Assembly: GCA_030844895.1 (NCBI GenBank)
Contig: CM061227.1
Coordinates: 124,001-188,000 of the forward strand
Source: Ambrosia x helenae
Lineage: Eukaryota > Streptophyta > Magnoliopsida > Asterales > Asteraceae
Direction of reading: 5' to 3'
DNA length: 64,000 nt
Shown here: in pieces, positions 60,046 through 64,000 of the stretch
Numbering within the stretch: the stretch's first letter is position 1
How the letters are laid out: every line of letters starts with the position of its first letter
Made by a program: the position numbers and the translations under genes
The notes under the pieces: model-generated
The model's database searches: none
What the model saw: only the letters and a program-made list of their open reading frames with translations
Told to the model about the DNA's origin: nothing

Positions 60046-60607
60046 AAATTTGAATTTAGAGCTCAAAATTGAATTTGGAGCTCAAATTTAAACTAACAGA
60101 GGTAAGTTACATCTGTTGAGCATTGTTTTGAGCTCAACAGATGTTGAGTGGTCCACACAAGCAGACTATGTTGACTAATAGCTCATGAGTGACTCACAAT
60201 TTTTGTTGAATATTTTAATAAGATTTTATGACATCATTTTTTTATATCACACAAGCTTTGTTTATGGGTGTCACATCAGCTTTCTCATGTCTTTATGGTT
60301 GTCAACTCAGCTTTGCTTATGTCACTCACGACTCTCCTATTATAGTAAGTATAGATTAGATTTATCTATTTCGGAAAGATTCCGGGCATATAATCTAGTA
60401 TAATATATATTATATAGATGGGCAGGTCATGCATGATAAGATACTAATTAGGTAACATGAAATGAAACAAATTAGTCATGTTCTTCAAGAGTTGAAGGAT
60501 AAACGAGATCAACTAAAAACGTGAAAATATGGGAAATGAAATGATCATATAAATTTGAGGATAATATATTTTGTACCAGGTTTGGCTAAATACGGGGTTT
60601 TTCCTAA
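60046..60607. other. Intergenic DNA, no gene seen
   Basis: Contains short repeats of GAGCTCAAA and CAACAGATGTTGAG in both orientations (60060-60150) but no coding signal. Confidence 0.4.
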
Positions 60608-60918
60608 GACTATATGGTGTGCCCCCCTATTTCCCCAACACCCCTAAGTGTCACGTCAGCGTCACGTCATTTCCCATTTCTCCTCCCCCAAACTAAGGAA
60701 ATGGTGTTCCCCTTCTTCCCCCTTCTTTTTTATTATTAAAAGTTTGATTTAAAAATAAAAAATAAAAAAATTGGCCAATCAAAAGACTCGGTGGACACGG
60801 GCATTTTTCACCGTTTTTCCCCGAAAAAAAAAAACGGGGGAGGGAGGGGGTGTTTTGATGTCTCCCCGATGCCACATATTCTCCCCGGCCCAACTCCCCG
60901 AGGGCACTCCGAATGGTC
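60608..60918. mobile_element. Tourist-like MITE related to 39377-39687
   Basis: Left end GACTATATGGTGTGCCC and right end, reverse-complemented, GACCATTCGGAGTGCCC. Flanks TAA (left) and GAA (right) could be a degraded TAA duplication. The interior has TTGGCCAATCA, like GGCCAATCCA in the other copy. Confidence 0.6.
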
Positions 60919-61010
60919 GAACAGTCTGTTCTAACGTCGCTGAAAAGAGTTTAATCAGAGTTGATTTATTCGATAGACCGTTCTAACGTTACTGAGAAGA
61001 GTTCAAGCAG
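60918..61010. repeat. Two-copy direct repeat, ~50 bp
   Basis: GTTCTAACGTCGCTGAAAAG and GTTCTAACGTTACTGAGAAG begin two adjacent copies. The second continues into non-repeated DNA. Confidence 0.5.
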
Positions 61011-61254
61011 TTTGAGTCGGTAGCCTCCGTTTCTTGACTTTTGTTTAGTTCCCCCATATATAAACCACCACCAAGTAATGTATAAATTAAAGAAGTTGGC
61101 CGGTATAATATTTATTTATTTATTTATTGTTTTCTCAAATTTCATGGCACTTCAATATTTTGGTTTTCTGTTGTTATTGCGATATGTGCATCAACGGTCA
61201 CGGAGTTATGACTATATATGGTGGTCGTTACAAACTTCACTCTCTTTTTAGATA

Positions 61255-61420
61255 TTCATATATATATAGAGAGAGAGACACACACACATCTATTGACGGA
61301 GCTTGAATTTTGAAATGATGGGGCCGAAAGTCACAAGACCTAGCTCTCTCTCTTTCTCTTTTTAAAAAAAAAAAGCACTGAAGGCCGGACCTAGTGAGTG
61401 TAGAGAGTGATTTATATTGT
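61255..61420. mobile_element. Possible hAT-like terminal fragment and simple repeats
   Basis: TTGACGGAGCTTGAATTTTG with 'gatggggccgaaagtcac' resembles the hAT-type terminus in the LisH intron (18164-18432). GA and CA dinucleotide runs flank it. Weak. Confidence 0.3.
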
Positions 61421-61619
61421 TAAACAAAAATGTAAGTTTTAACCTATATATTTGGGATGATACAGGAAAATATGCACTTGCATTTAGTACGTTTTTCCTC
61501 AAAAACACAATGAAAGAAATATAGCTAGCTAGCTCGGTAGTAAATATTATACAAATATATATATATATATATGGTTTAGAAAAAAGAAAAAGCAGCGTTG
61601 AAGTGATGAGTCATAATAA

Positions 61620-62347
61620 TTAGGAGGAGGAGGAGGAGGAGGTGCGTGTGGTCTGATCCCCTTCAATCTGCCATCCCCAAGTTCTTATTTTAAGCTGCAA
61701 GTCGGTGACGGCCGCCAAAAACTTGATGTTCTGTCGGGCGTCAATATCTCCACCACTCTTTCCGCCGTCCTGGTCCTCAGCATGTCTGCGCTCCCTACCA
61801 CCACCTCCATCTCCCCTCTCAACGCCTCCACCGCCCTCTCCATCTCCTCATCCACCAACTTCTCTCCTCTCCTTGTTATCTCCACTATCGGCGGGGCCGC
61901 CACGCTCTCCTGTATCCTCGCCATCTCGTTCTCCAGCCGCCGCTCCTCCTCCTTGGTCTCCCCCTTGAGCCGCTCCATCCTCTCCCCCTGCTCCGTGCTC
62001 ATGCCCTCCACCGACCCCGACACGATCCGAAACGCCAGCCCCGGCTTAAACCCTGCAATCCAGAAGAAGCTCTGCTCGAAGCACGAGAACCACGGCGGCG
62101 AGAACACCAACGACACGTCGTGATTCGCGATGCGGGATTTCTCCTCGTAGTACTGCTGGTAATGAGCCAGAACACGAGCGATCAGATCTCGGAGATGCTC
62201 ATCGTTATTGTTGTTAACATCATGATCAACTCGTAGACTGGACTGGAGCTGCTCCCGGTAATGCTCCTGGCGAACCAACCATCCGTGGAAGAAGTTCTGG
62301 AAGTCTGTTACGTTGGTGTTGGCTGTCCGTCGAGATTTAGTGGACAT
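61620..62347 (-). CDS. DOG1-domain protein with a C-terminal frameshift
   Basis: Plant DOG1-domain protein (family includes the seed-dormancy regulator DOG1 and the N-terminal part of D-clade TGA factors). Single minus-strand exon from ATG at 62347. Domain start TDFQNFFHGWLVRQEHYREQ, then LIARVLAHYQQYYEEKSRIA, SPPWFSCFEQSFFWIAGFKPG and an acidic coiled segment. As given, the frame ends at 61685 (220 aa) in an unrelated tail after VVEILTPD. Adding one base in the GG of the plus-strand motif TTCTG(G)TCGGG near 61733 restores the expected end (QNIKFLAAVTDLQLKIRTWG) and a stop at 61620-61622, giving 729 nt (242 aa). This is a single-base contraction: mutation or sequencing error. DNA-binding is not expected, since no bZIP is present. 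Confidence 0.85.
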
Positions 62348-62379
62348 TTTGGTTGGGTTTGGGTTGGGAATGGATAGAT

Positions 62380-64000
62380 AGATGGTACTGGTACGTTTAT
62401 TAATATTAATTATATGATGATCGATCCGCCGATAGATAGATAGATAGTTGTAGTTGGGATTAATGTCAAGTGGAGGCTGCAGAGAAAAGTGACAGATGGA
62501 GAAACCCTTGTTACAGGGAAATTGTGTATGACCGACACGTAAGCCTTTTTTTTGTAATCGGACCTTGATGTCCGTGTCATCACACTATCAGACAAACTAC
62601 TCAATCCTACCTTCATTTCTCATTCAACACTTGTCAACTATATATGTATCATTTCATATTTCATCGTAACACATTATTAATAAAAGAGTCATCAAACGTC
62701 TATCCTGTAAACACACGTACACTTACTTTGTACAACTTTTTCACGCGGTCTAGGAGCTTGATTGTTGGGGGCTAGCGCCTCAAAGGTATTAAACGCGAAG
62801 GGCACAAACAAATGCTGCTTCTCTAGACAAACCGTTCTATGTTTATCCACTTTATTGCCACCAGCTTTCAAAACTGTCTGTCATGCTACAAAACCAGAAT
62901 CCCACCAACAGGGATACCCAGTAAGGTCAACACACACGCATGCTTGCTTTGCGCCTATCTGAATACAAGAACGTCCAACAGGGATACCCCAGTAGGGCGT
63001 GTTCTACAAACTTGTCAAAGCATGTTTTTTTTACAAACCAGACACGGTTCGTCGATGGGGAACATGAGAATCATAAATCGGTATCTGAGGACAACCCGAT
63101 ATTCGATTGCCGACATGTGTTCTCCACAACTATACTATGGTTTTTCACGAGTTAACTCCAACCAGGTTGACCTTCACTCGTGTTTGGCTCGTTTACAAAC
63201 CAAACCGAGAAAATAATTTTCAACGAGAGACAAATGATTTGGGCAACCATAAATTTGAGATGAATGTTTCGATGATTCCATTGTCGAGTCAAAATGAGGT
63301 CTGATTGTCTGAGAATGAGGCTTAAATTGAGGCTGGTAAGGCAATAGACATTCCTCAAAGAACAATTCTCGCATTCTACTAAAGTTGATAGCATGTAACA
63401 ACCTGATTTCCAAGGCTAGATTTTTTTCATGCTTAACTTAGTTTGTCCAAGAATTAAATATCACGAGTGTTTAATTAAGCATCTGATCGCGTGTCAAAAT
63501 GCTAATAAAAAACTAAATAAAAATTATTCTTTAGCTACAACTAACTGCAATATAGGAAGTAGGGTTGTCGAACCTCAGGGAGTTTGTGGAAAATGCTAGT
63601 TTACTGATTTAAGATTAACTAAAGTAATTTTATGAAGTTTAATGTAAAAGTGTTGCCGTGCTGCAAAAGGAAGTGATAATTGAGTTTTATAAAATATAGC
63701 AATATGGAAAAACGATTACTCCGGCTTCTGATTCGGTAATTGTAAATACAAACTGAATTAACCTAGCTAGGCAGTTGATGCGTGGTTGGAAACCTCGCCT
63801 CTATTAAATCTAAAAAGATGTTTTTATTTGATTATTTGAGGTGGGATATAGCACTTTGATTTGATTTGATGTTTCAGGGTAAAAACGCTTATTGAGTGAA
63901 TTTTACACAATGCTAGAGCAAAAGATTGGAGTTGAGAAGCATTGGGAAAAAGAAGGCCATGAAAAGTACAATGAAGGTTCTGACCGTCTTTGACGGCAAA
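62380..64000. other. Intergenic DNA, probable retroelement-derived
   Basis: No supported gene. 62908-62926 and 62978-62996 share CCAACAGGGATACCC. 63420-63900 ('ggttgtcgaacctcagggag', 'agctacaactaactgcaata') resembles anonymous repetitive DNA often found near plant LTR retrotransposons, but I cannot define an element. Open frames in both strands at 62.8-63.4 kb overlap each other and carry no recognisable domain. Confidence 0.35.

Noticed and set aside
61705..62123. Pro/Ser-rich plus-strand ORFs opposite the DOG1-domain gene
   Set aside because: They are antisense shadows of a clearly conserved coding frame.
62762..63413. Overlapping ORFs on both strands
   Set aside because: They contradict each other, show no domain and lie in repeat-like DNA.

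Overview
Nuclear DNA from a flowering plant, almost certainly a eudicot. The genes have short exons, AT-rich introns and GT-AG junctions, and encode plant-specific families (laccase, PAR1, DOG1-domain, receptor-like protein, plant O-fucosyltransferase, ESP4/symplekin). The repeats are plant Copia, Gypsy, LINE, Helitron, PIF/Harbinger, hAT, Mutator-like, CACTA and tRNA-derived SINE elements. Several repeat types resemble those common in Asteraceae, but that assignment is inference.

Layout. 0-3 kb: laccase (+) with three single-base frameshifts. 3-9.5 kb: LINE scrap, a decayed minus-strand Copia element with 3' LTR and polypurine tract, and a CACTA terminus. 9.7-10.4 kb: intact PAR1-family gene (-). 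11-16.4 kb: hAT-like element, MITE, probable Gypsy LTR, Harbinger-like remnant and a fragment of the downstream O-fucosyltransferase gene. 16.8-19.1 kb: LisH-domain gene (-) with two compensating frameshifts. 20.9-21.9 kb: second copy of the Harbinger-like block. 22.3-25.0 kb: intact eight-exon O-fucosyltransferase gene (-). 25.3-36 kb: dense nested transposons (solo Copia LTR inside a Mutator-like element, Gypsy and LINE remnants, a PIF element holding Helitron copies and a SINE). 37.7-39.1 kb: internally shortened receptor-like protein (-). 39.4-43.5 kb: MITEs split by a Helitron-like insertion carrying a possible B3-like fragment. 43.7-52.7 kb: intact 27-exon ESP4/symplekin gene (+). 53.4-55.7 kb: Helitron end and decayed Copia (+). 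56.1-59.9 kb: tandem array of 16 identical-length exons (-). 61.6-62.3 kb: DOG1-domain gene (-) with a frameshift near its C-terminus.

The most unusual feature is the array at 56.1-59.9 kb. Each 231-238 bp unit holds one 120-nt, phase 1-1 exon bounded by splice sites. Each exon encodes one BRC-like repeat (F-x-T-x-[S/L]-G-K-x-V-x-I-...-S-M-x-K-A-...-M-F), the RAD51-binding module of BRCA2. Spliced in series the exons would give 16 in-frame 40-residue repeats. The units form a trimeric higher-order repeat, and the three trimers nearest the 5' side look essentially identical, so the expansion is recent. I found no compatible start exon and no other BRCA2 domain in the window, so whether it is a functional gene or an amplified fragment is open.

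The genes do not form a pathway; they are unrelated neighbours separated by transposons. Six single-base indels in three genes (laccase, LisH, DOG1-like), against none in four others, suggest either local pseudogenisation or base-level assembly errors. In each case correcting the indels gives a length divisible by three and typical of the family or internally consistent.
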